Of a stretch of DNA of 64,000 nt, positions 43,168 to 55,225 are shown in pieces. The position numbers and the translations under genes were made by a program. Origin of the DNA: Branchiostoma floridae (taxonomy: Eukaryota > Chordata > Leptocardii > Amphioxiformes > Branchiostomatidae); assembly GCF_000003815.2 (NCBI RefSeq), contig NC_049982.1, forward strand, positions 3,681,953 through 3,745,952. The letters are read 5' to 3'. Position 1 is the first letter of the stretch. Each line of letters starts with the position of its first letter. The notes below the pieces were generated by a model. It saw only the letters and a list, made by a program, of their open reading frames with translations, was not told the origin of the DNA and made no database searches.

Positions 43168-46100
43168 TGATGAGGAGGACTTGATTGAAATTTTCGACTT
43201 GTCGGTGGAAAGGTTTAGCACCCTTAGCGTAACCATAGGACAGCTGCAAAAAACAAAAGGAGCCAACAGGAACTACAAAGATGTCCTGGCATCCCAGCTG
43301 AAGGACGAAGCCCCAACGTTCAGGAGCATGACGCGAACCGAAAAAGCCTGCGACATGTATGTTGATTTATTCTTTTGTTTGCATTTCTTATTCCTTGAAG
43401 CATGAGTAAGTGTCATGATCTGAAGCCGCTTAGAATATACACAATCCACCGATGACTTCAAATGTATCTTTCTCAGTTTTGACAACATCGTTGAGGCGCA
43501 GCGCCAATATGTCCTTCGTGCGAATACCTTTGCCAATGAAAACATCGACTTCATAAGCGTCATGATGAAGATCATAAGCAATGCCCAGAAGGACCTGGAG
43601 GCGACTGACATAAAGGAGTTCGTCAGCAATTGGCCATACAGCATCGATAAGATGAAAGAATGCACCAGCAAGGTATGTTTAGTTGCAGCTCCTTTGTCCC
43701 GACAAAGCTGCATAGTACGTGTTTTAAAAATATGAAATCTTGATAAGACCTATTGAAGTTATCTTTTCTTTTTCCATCATATACAAGTTTGATAGACATA
43801 GAGTGCACCTCCTTTCAGCAAAACCCGGTTTGCCTAAGATATCGATACAAATGCACGACCTATTGGATGTTTGGTATAATAAACCCCAATCAACAATTTT
43901 TGATAGGCAGTGCAGCCAAATGAGCTTGGCAATCAACTAGTAACAGGTCATTAACGTTACACTTTTGTTCGCAGATTGAGGCTGTAAGTGATGAACTTAA
44001 TAGGATTTTGAAAGACCCGAGGAGGGCTCCAGACTACATGGAGCAAGAAAGGATGATAGAACGTTTGCTAACCGAAGATTTTTCTCCCCCATTATCATGG
44101 GATGAATTGACTTCACCGGTTGTGGCCCGTGCATGGAATTTTGCTTCTGATTCAGTAAGTACAACTATAACAGTTTTACTGTTCTGGCTTGCCAATTTGG
44201 CCATTTTCATTTAAACAGTCCTGTCATTTAAATAGTTCTGTTAAGATACTTCGCCACATCATCTATTTACAATCATCCACATCTCATTGGATTCTCATTC
44301 ATGATAGGTGTGATAACCATTGAAGATTTGCCCAGTTTAAATTACCCGATAATTGAAGAAATTGAAAGAGTTTCGCATCGGAATCGACGTTTTTACATTT
44401 GAAATACGCTTTATGCATAATTTGTCAAATACGTCTAACGATGACATCCTTAAATCTGCTACACATTAAGTAGGCTGAAAACAGCTGCTTGCACTCCCAA
44501 TCTACGTTAACCTTGTTGTTTTATAGGATGAATTGGAATTTGGCACAAAGGTAAAGGCAAATATCTTATTTTAATGTTCTGATTTGTATGTATTGAGCGA
44601 ATGATTTGAGATTACTGTCCCCTGAAAGTCCATTGGCAGTACACGAGCAGTACAAGGGTGGTTCAGTTAAACATTTCCTCAGCAGTTTGCGGTTGACCCA
44701 CTGAGAGTTACAGTATGAGGCTGAAACTACTCATATATGAAAATGCACATCGCTATGGACCAGATATTCTTTTTTTATTTTTGAACTCCAATCAATTTTT
44801 ATATCATTGCTGGAGTGGAGGGAGGTGCGAGTTGAGAGAGCCATCACTCAAATCGCGTGGTGTTGATTTAAGGTTTCTATGAACTGCTTACCCATGAAAA
44901 AAAAAACGAAACGTCGCACACTTAAAAACCGTCTTAAGTTCCATTTCCGTCAGTTGATCAACACAGCACGTAATCGGCTGTACGGTACAACAGATGAACT
45001 TGCCATGATACAAATGACATTTTCGAAGCTCCGTAGTACGATTTAGTATTTTTGTGATATGTGCCAAATCTTTTCAACTTCGGACGATTCATTCACACAC
45101 AGGGAACATACAAGAAGGGCAAAGAGGCATTCGCCCTCACCTACGGTCAACTGAACGACGTTAAGCCTCTCATGGAAGAGAGTAAGATACTTTTGACTGA
45201 CCTGTCTGAGTACAGCAGACAGCTTGTGGACAGATCAAGGAGGATGGTGACACAACGAAAGGTTTTAAGGTATGAACATTTCATTTGTAGCGACGTAAAT
45301 ATGGTTTATACAACCAATGATCTTACCTGATCTGGTGTCATAATGCAAATCACAGCCTCTCCTGTCATCCTGTCAAAAGAATGGTGTAAATTACATCTCT
45401 GTCCATGTGTAATATGTACAGAAGACTGTAGTTATTGCAAATTTAAATCCGATAAAACTTTTGTTTTATTGAAAACCAGTTACAATTACCCTTTTTGTGA
45501 AATACAACAGCTGCTTCCCTAATTCCTGAATTCAATATACTTTGCATGACTGTATGCATCTTTTGGTTTTCTCGTTGCTATGGACGTATCTTTTCCTTAT
45601 TAGTAACGGTTGCCATAGAAATACGCTTGGCAATAATGGTTAGTTATGTTGCTTTATTTTAGATTCGGGACATAAATTTTGGACTTGCATAAATTTGCAT
45701 AAAAATCCCGAAAGCCATCATGGCGACCCACCTGGACCATATAACAACATACCTTAACCCTATTCAGACGGGGGGGGGGGGGGGGGNNNNNNNNNNNNNN
45801 NNNNNNNNNNNNNNNNNNNNNNNNNNNNNNNNNNNNNNNNNNNNNNNNNNNNNNNNNNNNNNNNNNNNNNNNNNNNNNNNNNNNNNGGTTTGTTGACAGG
45901 CAGTTTTGCCAAAAATCACTATTTTTGGTTCTAACAATGTATTTTTCACATTTATTTGCTATATTACTGCTATTTTGTTACATAAATAAATCTTATATTA
46001 TTTAGCATATCTTCCATAATTATATATGCATAAATTATGCTAATTTGATGACGTCATCAGCCCAAAATCCAAGATGGCGGACCGTATGGCCAGATCAAGA

Positions 46101-46966
46101 ATAACAAGCTAATTATCCCTTAAAATTTGTAACTACCTGGTATTGTTTCATCAAAAACCATCTAAATGAATGCATTTAGTCTATTTCCATTGCCCTTTGT
46201 GGTTATTTGTTGCAAAAAAGTATTTTTAAAAATTCAAGGTGGTGGATATAATATGGCGGAGCCCAACTCGTATCTTAGATGTGCATGACGTCATTTTATG
46301 ACGCCATTTTGACGTCATTGATGTCGCTATTGGCAACGCAAGTCGTAATAAACATTATTATTCTGTTATCTGCACTTGTTGTTACATTTTTGTGGCATAA
46401 CTTGAAGTTTTCTGAGAATACCCTTTTTTTATGGGTCCGGCCAATATAATCAAATTGATGACGTCATAATTACGTCATCGTACGTCAACGTAACGTCAAA
46501 CGTCAAGTACTTGTCAGATATTATGTCGATATCATGTCCTGAAAATTTGGTGGTTCTTTAGCACGTCTTGTTAGAGTTATAGGACTTAGAAGTGGAGGGC
46601 CTCAAAAGCCCCACCCCCACCCCCCGGTCCAGGGATGACCAAAAAAGCCCGGTCTGAATAGGGTTAAAATGATCTACACAAAGCTATCATTGTAGGATTA
46701 TACTGGAATGATTATCCACAGGGTGTGTTGCGTTTTATGCCTCTTCTGAGAATCTCCTTCTGGACTATCATATGCTAAAGAAAAGATAATTCATTTTTTT
46801 TCCTTAAAGGAGCAGACGCTGGCAGACGCAATTCACCCGACTGGAAATTGAATTGAAGAAATTGAAGACAGCCTGCATTGACTACATCCAGAAGTTCCAC
46901 GGCACTCGTGGAATGACCCGAATCACTGAACCATGGTTCGGGTCTTCCTTTGGTAGCTTATCGTAA
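43168..46966 (+). CDS. Copy B of the helical-protein family (no own N-terminal exons seen)
   Basis: Exons: 43168-43356, 43477-43672, 43975-44154, 44527-44550 (24-bp micro-exon), 45103-45269, 46810-46966 (TAA). Phases equal those of copy A exons four to eight, and the first exon has the same length (189 nt). Signature segments are FDLSVERFSTLSVTIGQLQ, NWPYSIDKMKECTSK, LLTDLSEYSRQLVDRSRRM and RSRRWQTQFTRLEIELKKLK. Exon two carries seven extra residues. The first exon opens in phase 2, so it needs an upstream exon; the only compatible one visible is exon three of copy A. Alternatively, translation could begin at the ATG at 43100 in a read-through first exon. Function unknown. Exon three has no hydrophobic segment. 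Confidence 0.72.
45758..46663. mobile_element. TTAA-flanked non-autonomous DNA transposon with gap
   Basis: TTAA (45754-45757 and 46664-46667) flanks terminal inverted repeats CCCTATTCAGACGGGG and CCCGGTCTGAATAGGG. TTAA targets fit piggyBac or Kolobok elements. The interior shares TTTATGCTAATTTTATGACG-like sequence and AAATCCAAGATGGCGG with the element at 55226-56200. It holds four TGACGTCA sites. A poly-G run and N-gap occupy 45771-45886. It lies in the last intron of copy B. Confidence 0.8.
45787..45886. other. Assembly gap (100 N)
   Basis: 100 N following a poly-G run. Confidence 0.99.
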
Positions 46967-47498
46967 ATGATCTGTGACACAAAAAGTTAATTCTGTTGTT
47001 GTTGTTTTGAGTAAAATGCTTTTGCTACCTCGCCTAAGAGTGGTTATGTCACGTTGTTTGCAATGTCAGTGTACGTATTAAGCCAGTTATGAGAAGGCTG
47101 TGGCTTTTTTTGTTCAATGGTAGGTCTTGCTCAAGGTAGAAAAGGGGGGCTACTTGGGTATGCTTTGGCTTGTCTTTACTAGATTGTGTGTATGAGATGC
47201 ATATGAAAATAACAGTCAAGAAAACTCAGTCTAAGTCAGACAGGTACCTCTATTTCACTTGTGTTTCAACTACTGTTGCTGACATAGTGTGAGAAATAGT
47301 TTTGAGCAAAATCTTTTGTGATACTCTTAACGTTAGCTTACTGTATTGTCAGTGGTGTTAACCTATCGTAGATATCTCATTGACTCGCGATGAAAATAGC
47401 ACGAACTATTCCTTTATTCTCCGATGACAGGTAGTGGCTGTTGCTAGCTAAGGATAGAACTTGGTTGCAAACTGCCATATCTTGACAAATGAAGAGTA

Positions 47499-47504
47499 AA
47501 TAAA
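47499..47504 (+). other. Candidate polyadenylation signal of copy B
   Basis: AATAAA about 530 bp after the copy B stop codon. Not verified by any other signal. Confidence 0.35.
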
Positions 47505-47953
47505 GAATTCCATAACCATGTTTCTGTGTTCCAGAATTCTTATTGACGTTTCACTATGAAATACACAAAGCACAGAAATATGGGCACATCTGCAAATGAA
47601 AACTGTTCGTGATAAATGTTTACCTTGTTTATTTGATTTTCTTAGAGTAATAAATGATTCTTGAAGGCTATGATATACTTTCAACTGATGCGACATAGAT
47701 ATTCTACTTATTATTGGAACAAACAGACTAGAAGCATTCTCCCCCTGAAAAAATTGAAATCTTTACCCTCTGAAACGCTACTTCCTACATTTTGACGGTC
47801 AAATTTTGCTGGCGGTCCAAGCCAAGTTTCATGAAATTTCGGTTAAAAATACACAAGGCTTTTTTGAGAGCGACTCCCTCCAACATATTGTCATCATGTC
47901 CGACACCGAAGGCGCGAGTCATCGCAATGGAGGTCCGGGGAAAATCTGTCATC

Positions 47954-48003
47954 GGTGTGTGTGTGTGTGCGCGCGTGTGTGTATTTGTGTGTGTGTGTGT
48001 GTG
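47954..48003. repeat. (GT)n microsatellite
   Basis: Short GT/GC-alternating run. Confidence 0.9.
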
Positions 48004-49218
48004 GTCTAACCCTAAAAGATTGCTGAATAAAGAGACTCTTTTTACACAACCATTGCTTTATTCACACCGACGTTTCGGTGATCGTCTGTCACCTTCTTCA
48101 GGGCAATTTTGACTGATTCACATTGTATTGCAGGACAGGTGTCGCTGCTCACAGTTCAGATGCGGTCACAAAACGTTAAGTATTTAAGTATAATATATGA
48201 TTTATGCAAAAAAATTCACAATGCGGTCCCAAACGCAAAGTGTAAAACATCCATAAAAGTAATTAATTAACGGTAAAAAGATATAACAGTTCGTCTACTT
48301 CAGAATACGATTACGAGAACTTTGGACGAGCATGGATATCCCGTTCTTGTCTAAAGACTTGCCAATAGAAGGGATATATTGTTGGTGGTGCTTTGGGGAT
48401 AATTGTAGGCGGAGTTGTCACTGGGGCAACTGCAGTTGTATATGCTGGCCTTTTCGCTGCCTCAGTCGCCGCAGCTACCGCGGCATTAGCAACCTGGACA
48501 TTTGCTTCAGCATTGAAGCTGCTGATTCAGTAAGTATAAGTTTCTTATTGATTCCATGTCATGAATATCATAAATGTCCACGTGCACACTGATTCAATAT
48601 CATGAATGGCATTTGAGAGCTCATTCCACTGTTATAAAAAATTACCTCCTCGGAACTGACGTCTGTGCCAACTCACAACGCCCCAAAATGGCCAGGATGA
48701 GTGGCTGATGAAGTCATAAGACTTGTACGGGGGGCGTTCAATAAGTAATGCACCTGACCCATTTTCAGGTTAATGAAACTTGGCACAGTTATCAGTCTTT
48801 CTCTTCATAGGAACCACCCAGAGTTATGCATTTCTCCCATTGTTTGATGCAGCTCTGGACACCATTTTTGTAGGACACCCCAGGTTGATTCTCCAACAGA
48901 TGCCTCATCAATGGCAGAAGAGGGACGACCAGGTCTGGGAGCTGTTTCCACAGACTTCCGGCCATGTTTGAATTCAGGATGCCAGCGTTTTACAAGGTCA
49001 TTTGATGGGGCATTATCACCATAAGTTTCTTTTATTTCATCAAAAGTCTCCTTTGGTGTGCGTCCTTTTCAATACAAAAAACCGGATCACTGCGCGACAC
49101 TCAACTGGCTCCATTTTATACCTGGTCCATTTCACACCTGACTCATTTCAAACACCAGTAAATCAGAAACCACAATACGTTCAGAGCTGTTTTTTGCAAC
49201 ATTACTCATTACTCATTA

Positions 49219-51206
49219 TCGAAGGCTTTTGTCAAGTCAACGAATACCGCGTATAGCCCCATGTTTTGCTCCCTGCATTTCTCCTGGATCTGGCGCATTA
49301 CAAAGATCATGTCTGCCGTTCCACGATTGGCTCTAAAGCCACACTGACTCTCCGGCAAGTTTTCCTCAGCAATGGTCGGAATAAGTCTATCCAGTACAAC
49401 TCTTGCCAGTATCTTCCCTGCTATTGACAGCAGTGTAACTCCCCTGTAGTTAGAACAGTCCGATTTCTCCCCTTTGTTTTTGTATAAGGAGACAATAACA
49501 GCATCGCGCAGGTCTTGTGGCACGACACCTCTTTCCCAGCATGTGGCAAACAGTCCAGTGAGCCTTTCAAGGAGTGCATCCCCACCGAGTTTGTAAACCT
49601 CTGCTGGAATTCCATCCACTCCAGGTGCCTTGTGACACTTCAGTTTTGAGATGGCTTTCTTCACCTCCTCCTGCGTTGGGGGGTTGTCCAGCTCTGTTCT
49701 CACCTCATGTTGTGGTATTTTCCGGATGGACTCATCCTCCACTCGGCGTTTGTCCCCAAAGAGGTCGCCATAGTGCTCAGTCCACCGGTGGAGGACGGCT
49801 GCTTTATCAGTGAGGAGTTTCATACCATCTGATGATCGCAAAGGAGCCTGGATCCGGTGAGTAGGTCCATAAATGGCACGCAGTGCTTCATAGAAGGCCC
49901 GAGCATTACCTGTGTCTGCAAAGTACTGTATTTTCTCCGCCATGTCGGTCCACCATTTGTTCTGCATCTCTCGTAGCTTGCGCTGAAGCGTGTTGCAAGC
50001 TTCCCTGTATGCAGCTTTGGTTGGCGGATCATCTGGTTTGGACAAAGTTCTCTGATAGCAAGAGCGCTTGGTTTGGAGGAGAGCATCAATCGAGGAGTCG
50101 TTTTCATCAAACCAGTCCCTGTTCTTTCTGGATGAGTTCCCTACTACCTCTGCAGCTGTTTCCTGGAGAACGGTTTTCAACTGCTGCCACTGGTTTTCAG
50201 GGTCCTCCGTCTGCCATTTATCCTCGTCTCTGTTCAGACGCTCACTCAACTTGTCCTGGAATTTCTCCTTCAGACCGTGCAACCTGTCTACTTGCAATCT
50301 TTTCATCTGTGGGCCTTTTCTCTTCACTGGTGGCTTGATGGAAAACCGGAGTCTGGCTCTTACCATTCTGTGATCTGTGTAGCAGTCAGCACTGGGCATG
50401 ACACGTGTGTGTAGTACATCTGCTATGTCCCTCTGTCGCACCAGGATGTAGTCCAACAAGTGCCAATGTTTTGACCGTGGGTGTCTCCACGTCGTCTTAA
50501 AGCGGGCTTTCTGTTGAAACAAGGTGTTGGTGATGCTCAGTCCCCTTTCTGCACAGAGCTCTAGAAGCAGCCTCCCGTTGTCGTTGCAGTTTCCGACCCC
50601 GTGTCGTCCAAGGGCTCCTGGCCATACCTCGTGGTCCCTGCCCACTCTAGCGTTAAAGTCACCCAAAACCAGTATCTTATCTGCTTCGTTCACATTTGCC
50701 AGGAGAGATCTCAGCTCCGTGTAAAATGTTTCTTTGGTAGCAGGGTCTGCCTGGAGAGTAGGGGCATAGACGCTGATGAGTGTAACGGACTGGTTGTCCT
50801 GCAGTGGAAGCCGGAGAGACATCAGACGGTCAGAGTGCCCAACTGGAAGGTTCTGTAGTTTGTTGGCAATACTGTTCTTTATCATGAAGCCTACTCCAGA
50901 CAGCCTGCGTTCGTCACGTCCTTTCCCAGACCAATATAGGGTGTAGCCCGCCCCGTGTTCTGTCAGTGAACCCTGTTCTGCGAACCGCACTTCACTAATG
51001 GCTGCAATGTCTATGTCCAGCTTAGCAAGCTCTCTGGCTACAAGAGCTGTGCGCCTCTGAGGTCTGTCACTTTCATCACTGTCCTGCATCGTGCGTACGT
51101 TCCAGCACGCAACCTTCAACATACTTGATTTCTGGACTCTTGATTTCTTCATACTTCCTTCTTTCTTACCGCTGTTATGAGATGCCCGTTGGCCACGGCG
51201 AACCAA
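49219..51206 (-). pseudogene. LINE ORF, inverted 5' half: endonuclease and start of reverse transcriptase
   Basis: Reads from about 51206 (likely ATG at 51150-51152) to the inversion point. Endonuclease motifs: VACWNVRTM, AISEVRF, ISVYAPTLQ, LVLGDFNARVGRD, LLDYILV and YTDHRMVRARL. Reverse-transcriptase motifs: KCHKAPGVDGIPAEVYK, NYRGVTLLSIAGKILARV, QCGFRANRGTADMIF and AVFVDLTKAFD. It then runs into target DNA and stops. The frame is fully open over about 660 residues, indicating a recent insertion. Confidence 0.88.
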
Positions 51207-51804
51207 CCAGGTGTGTGTGAGACAAGCGGTTTTTAAGCCACCTTTTCTAGGCTCGTCTCCATCTGGAGCAAGCAGCGCTATCCCTGAAGAGGGCTGCTTG
51301 GTCGCTCGAGGCGCTGCCGAATGTTGCTGTTGCCTCAGTCAGCAAACAAGCGACCCATGTTCCCGAGCCGCCTACATGCAGAGTTGAAACTGCGACTCCC
51401 AGTACCATCTAGTACCTGTCGTTTCGCTCCTTCTCCATCGCTGTAGGACTTCCTTCCCGCCTGCGCTGCGTGGGTTTATAGTGAAGGTTGGTTCGCGCAG
51501 CCAGCTTCTGCTGACACCAACTCCACTCCTTAGGCTCCGCATCCTTCTACAGTGGCTCAGTAGACTGAGACGGCTGTGGCGACCTCGGAGCTGTAGGTTT
51601 TAAGGACTGTCCTTGTCCGTGTCCCCTCAACGTGGTTTAGCCCGCCTGCTGAAGCGGTGTACCGGGGTGTGGCGCTTGGAGCCAGCACGTGAGAGTTAGA
51701 GGATGAGTGAAGGCCGAGGTGTATGTCCACCCTACTGATGGTCGTTCGGGTGCAGCAGACATCAACCAAGTGACTGTCCTTCCACTCAGAGCCCCCTACA
51801 CCCC

Positions 51805-53109
51805 GATACGGTGAGCAGAGACGGGCTTTGGAAGATCTTATCGAGGCTTGGATGTCCGCCCAAGCTCCTCACGATCCTGCAACAGCTGCATGAAGGTCAG
51901 ATGGGTCAAGTGAAGCACAGTGGAGACCTGTCGGACCCGTTCCCAATCGCTAACGGAGTCAAGCAAGGATGCGTCCTTGCCCCAACTCTCTTTGCCATCT
52001 TCTTTAGTATGATGCTAAGAGAGGCCAAAGAGGACATCACAGATGGGATCTATGTCAGGTTTAGAACTGATGGAAGTGTCTTCAATCTCAAGAGACTTCT
52101 AGCCCGCACGAAGACATTGGAAGAGCTGATTCTGGACTTGCTGTTTGCAGATGATTGCGCACTTCTGGCTCACACAGAGGAAGCCCTACAATCAGTCGTC
52201 AACCACTTCGCAGCAGCATGTAAGGCTTTTGGTCTCACCATCAGCCTCAGGAAAACGGAGGTGATGTACCAGAAGCCACCACGCGGATCCTACACCCCTC
52301 CACATATATGTATCGATGGACAGTCCCTGAACGTAGCAGAGCACTTCACATACCTGGGAAGCGTCATCTCCAATGATGCTACAGTGAGCAAGGATGTGGA
52401 CAGTCGTCTTGGCAAAGCCAGCAGCTCGTTCGGACGTCTTCAGAAGCGTGTCTGAAAGAACCACTCACTACAACTGTCAACAAAGATCCAGGTGTACAAA
52501 GCAGTAGTCGTAACCACACTCCTGTACGGCGCAGAGGCCTGGGTCTTGTACCGGAAGCAGGTGAAACTTCTGGAACGCTTCCACCAGCGTTGCCTGCGGT
52601 GCATCATGGGCATTACGTGGAAAGACTATGTAACGAACAACGAAGTCTTAGGGAGAGCTAATCTTCCAAGCGTAGAGACAATGCTGATGGCAAAGCAGCT
52701 ACGCTGGGCTGGCCATCTGTCACGAATGGAGGACTCCAGAATGCCCAAAGCTGTCTTCTACGGAGAGCTGTGTCAGGGCAAGCGTGACAGAGGAGCGCCC
52801 AGGAAACGCTATAAGGACCAACTGAAACACCAACTCAGCTCAGCAGACATTCCAGTCAGGAAATGGGAAAGTATTGCAAAAGACAGAAAAGCCTGGAAAG
52901 CTGCATGCAAGAGAGGAGCTGAAAGCTTCGAGGCAGCTCGAAGAGAGAGAGCAGAGGAGAGGAGAAGACGAAGGAAAGCTGTGGCCGACCAGCCTCCATC
53001 TGCACAGGGCTTCATTTGCCCATCCTGCACCAGGAGGTGCGGATCGAGGATTGGACTACATAGCCACATGAGAGCGTGCAGGGGAGACCGAGGACTACCT
53101 TCCCAATGA
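51805..53109 (+). pseudogene. LINE ORF, 3' half: reverse transcriptase and C2HC finger
   Basis: Continues the same ORF with GVKQGCVLAPTLFAIFF, the catalytic LFADDCALLAH at about 52143, and GLTISLRKTEVMYQ. One TGA at 52453-52455 interrupts the frame after QKRV, probably a W-to-stop change. The frame resumes to TGA at 53107-53109 with KQLRWAGHLSRMED and a terminal finger CPSCTRRCGSRIGLHSH then MRAC. Confidence 0.85.
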
Positions 53110-54541
53110 TCTTCGGACACGAAGAAGCAGCCATCACTCATTAAGATATGAATCATTACACATGCAAAATTTCATCTAAATCAGACAACTGGAAGTGGCT
53201 TAGGGGAATTACTTATTGAACGCCCCTCGTAATGTTCTGCAAAAAAAAACTTTAAAAAATGCGTTTGTCTACGTCAGCTTAGAAGTGAACTTCTATGTCT
53301 ACGTCAAGAGAACTGGGAGCGTAATTGTGAATTGGTATGCGATCCATGTTGGTTAGGGGAATTTCACATTTTGCACAGCTTTGCGAGAGGCTTGCGTCGG
53401 CCAGCGATTATCGCCCAATGTCAAAGAAGACCGACTCACACTTGCTTCCTCTGCAACAAGGGAAGAAATACGATGGGAGTTGGCCGCTTGTCAATTCAAC
53501 TCCTGATTTTATGTTTATGAAGATATGAAATCTGAGAAGTAGCTGGCAACCTAACTTTTTTCATCATATAATGGCATAGTTTGGTTGACGTCATTCTCTT
53601 TTTATAGATCATGAAATGAACTAGTACCCAAGATGTAACTATGAGATGCAAGTTACGTAATGTTAGTAAAAGTACTCATTGATGTCAGCAATGGAATTGA
53701 TGACATCGGTCGTATTATGCAACTACCGTGTTTCTTATGCAGACAAAAATAGATTCTTTTCTGTGACAACTTTGGACGATTCATCCATACAGGGCAAGTA
53801 CAAAGAGTGGGAGGAGGCGTTCGCCCTCACCGCCAGTCAGCTGGACGAGGTCTACACATACGTAGGCAACAAGACAGATGAAAACAAAAACATTCTGACT
53901 GACCTGTCAGAGTACAGCAAGCAGCTCTTGAGCAAATCGAAAAAAATGGCAAAAGCAGAAAAGATTTCGCGGTAACATTTTTAACAGCCTCCGCTTTGGG
54001 GCAATTTTCTCACTTTATATTGCCCATACGATATTCGAATTATTTTATATATTTTCATTGTCACAGGATCCAGCAGAGTGGACTTTTTTAACGCTATAAC
54101 AGGGATCAATAATTTGCTAGAGGATTCAGCCACCTTGTGGTCTCTCCGTTTGTTGCAGAGTTTTCTAGCCTGTGTTTACACAACCTCTCGCCAGCCGCTA
54201 GGGGCGCGATTTTTAGTCAGGCTACTGTGTTTTCTTGACACAGTTGGCAGGAAATTCTAGGTTATAACAAAGGTGAATGATCTTGTATCTTTTGAGATAA
54301 TTGGTGTGCCATCTTGACCAGTAAACGATGAAAAAAAAGATATTGAATAATTGATTTTGTGTGCCCTTGGCCTATGGTTTCCTGGCTATTGATTAGCAAA
54401 TTTTAACATGGGTGAATAATTTACTAGGGGATTTAGCCAGCCTTTTTCGTTTGATGATGTGTTATCTTGACATAGGTGGCAGGAGGTATCTCAAGTTAGA
54501 ACTTGCTTGAGTAAAAATGTTTTCTTGACTGATGAATGGTG

Positions 54542-54547
54542 AATAAA
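54542..54547 (+). other. Polyadenylation-signal-like AATAAA inside copy C
   Basis: GGTGAATAAAGACATG here matches GGTGAATAAAGACATG at 62061-62076 downstream of copy D. The surrounding 200 bp are also similar, so this is a duplicated 3' flank lying between the exon-seven and exon-eight equivalents. Confidence 0.5.
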
Positions 54548-55225
54548 GACATGCATGACTGTATTTTTTGTGTCCTCGTTATCGTTCAATTGACTATTAA
54601 TTGCTACGGGCTGAATGAACGCAGACACATACAAACATATAACGTTTTTGTATGAAAGCCTACCCATGATTGAACAATAGACAAATAATCCTGTAACATC
54701 TAAAACAACTTGGGTTACATTTGTTGAAGAAATCAATTGCAAGGGACCACAACTGATATACGTTTAATCAGGACCGAGATTTTAAAAAGAAAGTGTATCC
54801 AACTGAGAGAAGAATCAGTGAAACTGGAGAGAACCTGCATCGAGTACATCAGGAAGGATGAGATTCACCGCCATAATCCGCAACACAATGGGTTATAAAA
54901 ACGAAAAGTTCTTTTCTTTTTTCTATTCATAATAAACACAAAAGATAACCTTAGGTCGACATGTTGACTGAGGTCAAGACGTCATCGGGCAAGGTTCACC
55001 GAACAACCTGGGCAGGTGGTTGTGATGAAATGCACCTGTACAAAGCATGTTATATTTCCTGAGTCTATTATGTAATGTCTTTTCATGTATCAACCTGACA
55101 AAACAGGTCATGGATCTGCGTTGAGCTCTAACGTAACTTAACATTAAAAAAAATAGATGATGAATCAAACCGTTGCAAATGACTAAGTAATCTTGATCGA
55201 TATTGCCTTCCTATCATATAGTTAA

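Larger units (their letters stand above)
49219..53135. mobile_element. RTE-like LINE with 5' inversion (twin priming)
   Basis: The 5' part (51800 down to 49219) lies on the minus strand, and the 3' part (51805 to 53135) on the plus strand. The two halves join exactly within one reading frame: the minus part ends VFVDLTKAFD and the plus part begins DTVSRDGLW. Both breakpoints share CGAT. ACTCATTA flanks the whole insertion (49211-49218, 53136-53143), consistent with a target-site duplication. The ORF content (endonuclease of the craniofacial-development-protein-2-like type, reverse transcriptase, C-terminal C2HC finger) places it in the RTE-like group, exact clade uncertain. Confidence 0.85.
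48728..53229 (-). mobile_element. Mariner relic carrying a nested LINE
   Basis: Terminal inverted repeats GGGGCGTTCAATAAGTAAT and ATTACTTATTGAACGCCCC sit inside TA dinucleotides (48726-48727, 53230-53231). On the minus strand at 48800-49015 a transposase fragment reads VKRWHPEFKHGRKSVETAPR then PGRPSSAIDE, the mariner DNA-binding/linker pattern. Only about 570 bp belong to the mariner itself; the rest is the LINE inserted into it. Confidence 0.85.
48315..54898 (+). pseudogene. Copy C of the helical-protein family, partly decayed
   Basis: Three exon equivalents are visible. The exon-six equivalent (about 48315-48529) still encodes a Gly/Ala-rich hydrophobic stretch (GGALGIIVGGVVTGATAV and on), but in a frame that has a TAG at 48366-48368. 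The exon end matching copy D (GCT GAT TCA before GTAAGT) is in another frame, so at least two frame changes exist. The exon-seven (53793-53971) and exon-eight (54772-54898, TAA) equivalents are intact and phase-matched: LTDLSEYSKQLLSKSKKM and LKRKCIQLREESVKLERTCI. Equivalents of exons four and five are absent. A 4.5-kb mariner/LINE insertion separates exons six and seven. Either it is a pseudogene or its last two exons are used with other copies. Confidence 0.65.

Noticed and set aside
43100-43356. ATG at 43100 as the certain start of copy B
   Set aside because: The frame reads in from intron sequence through the acceptor TTTTACAG, which aligns with the copy A acceptor. A read-through start is possible but less likely than splicing.
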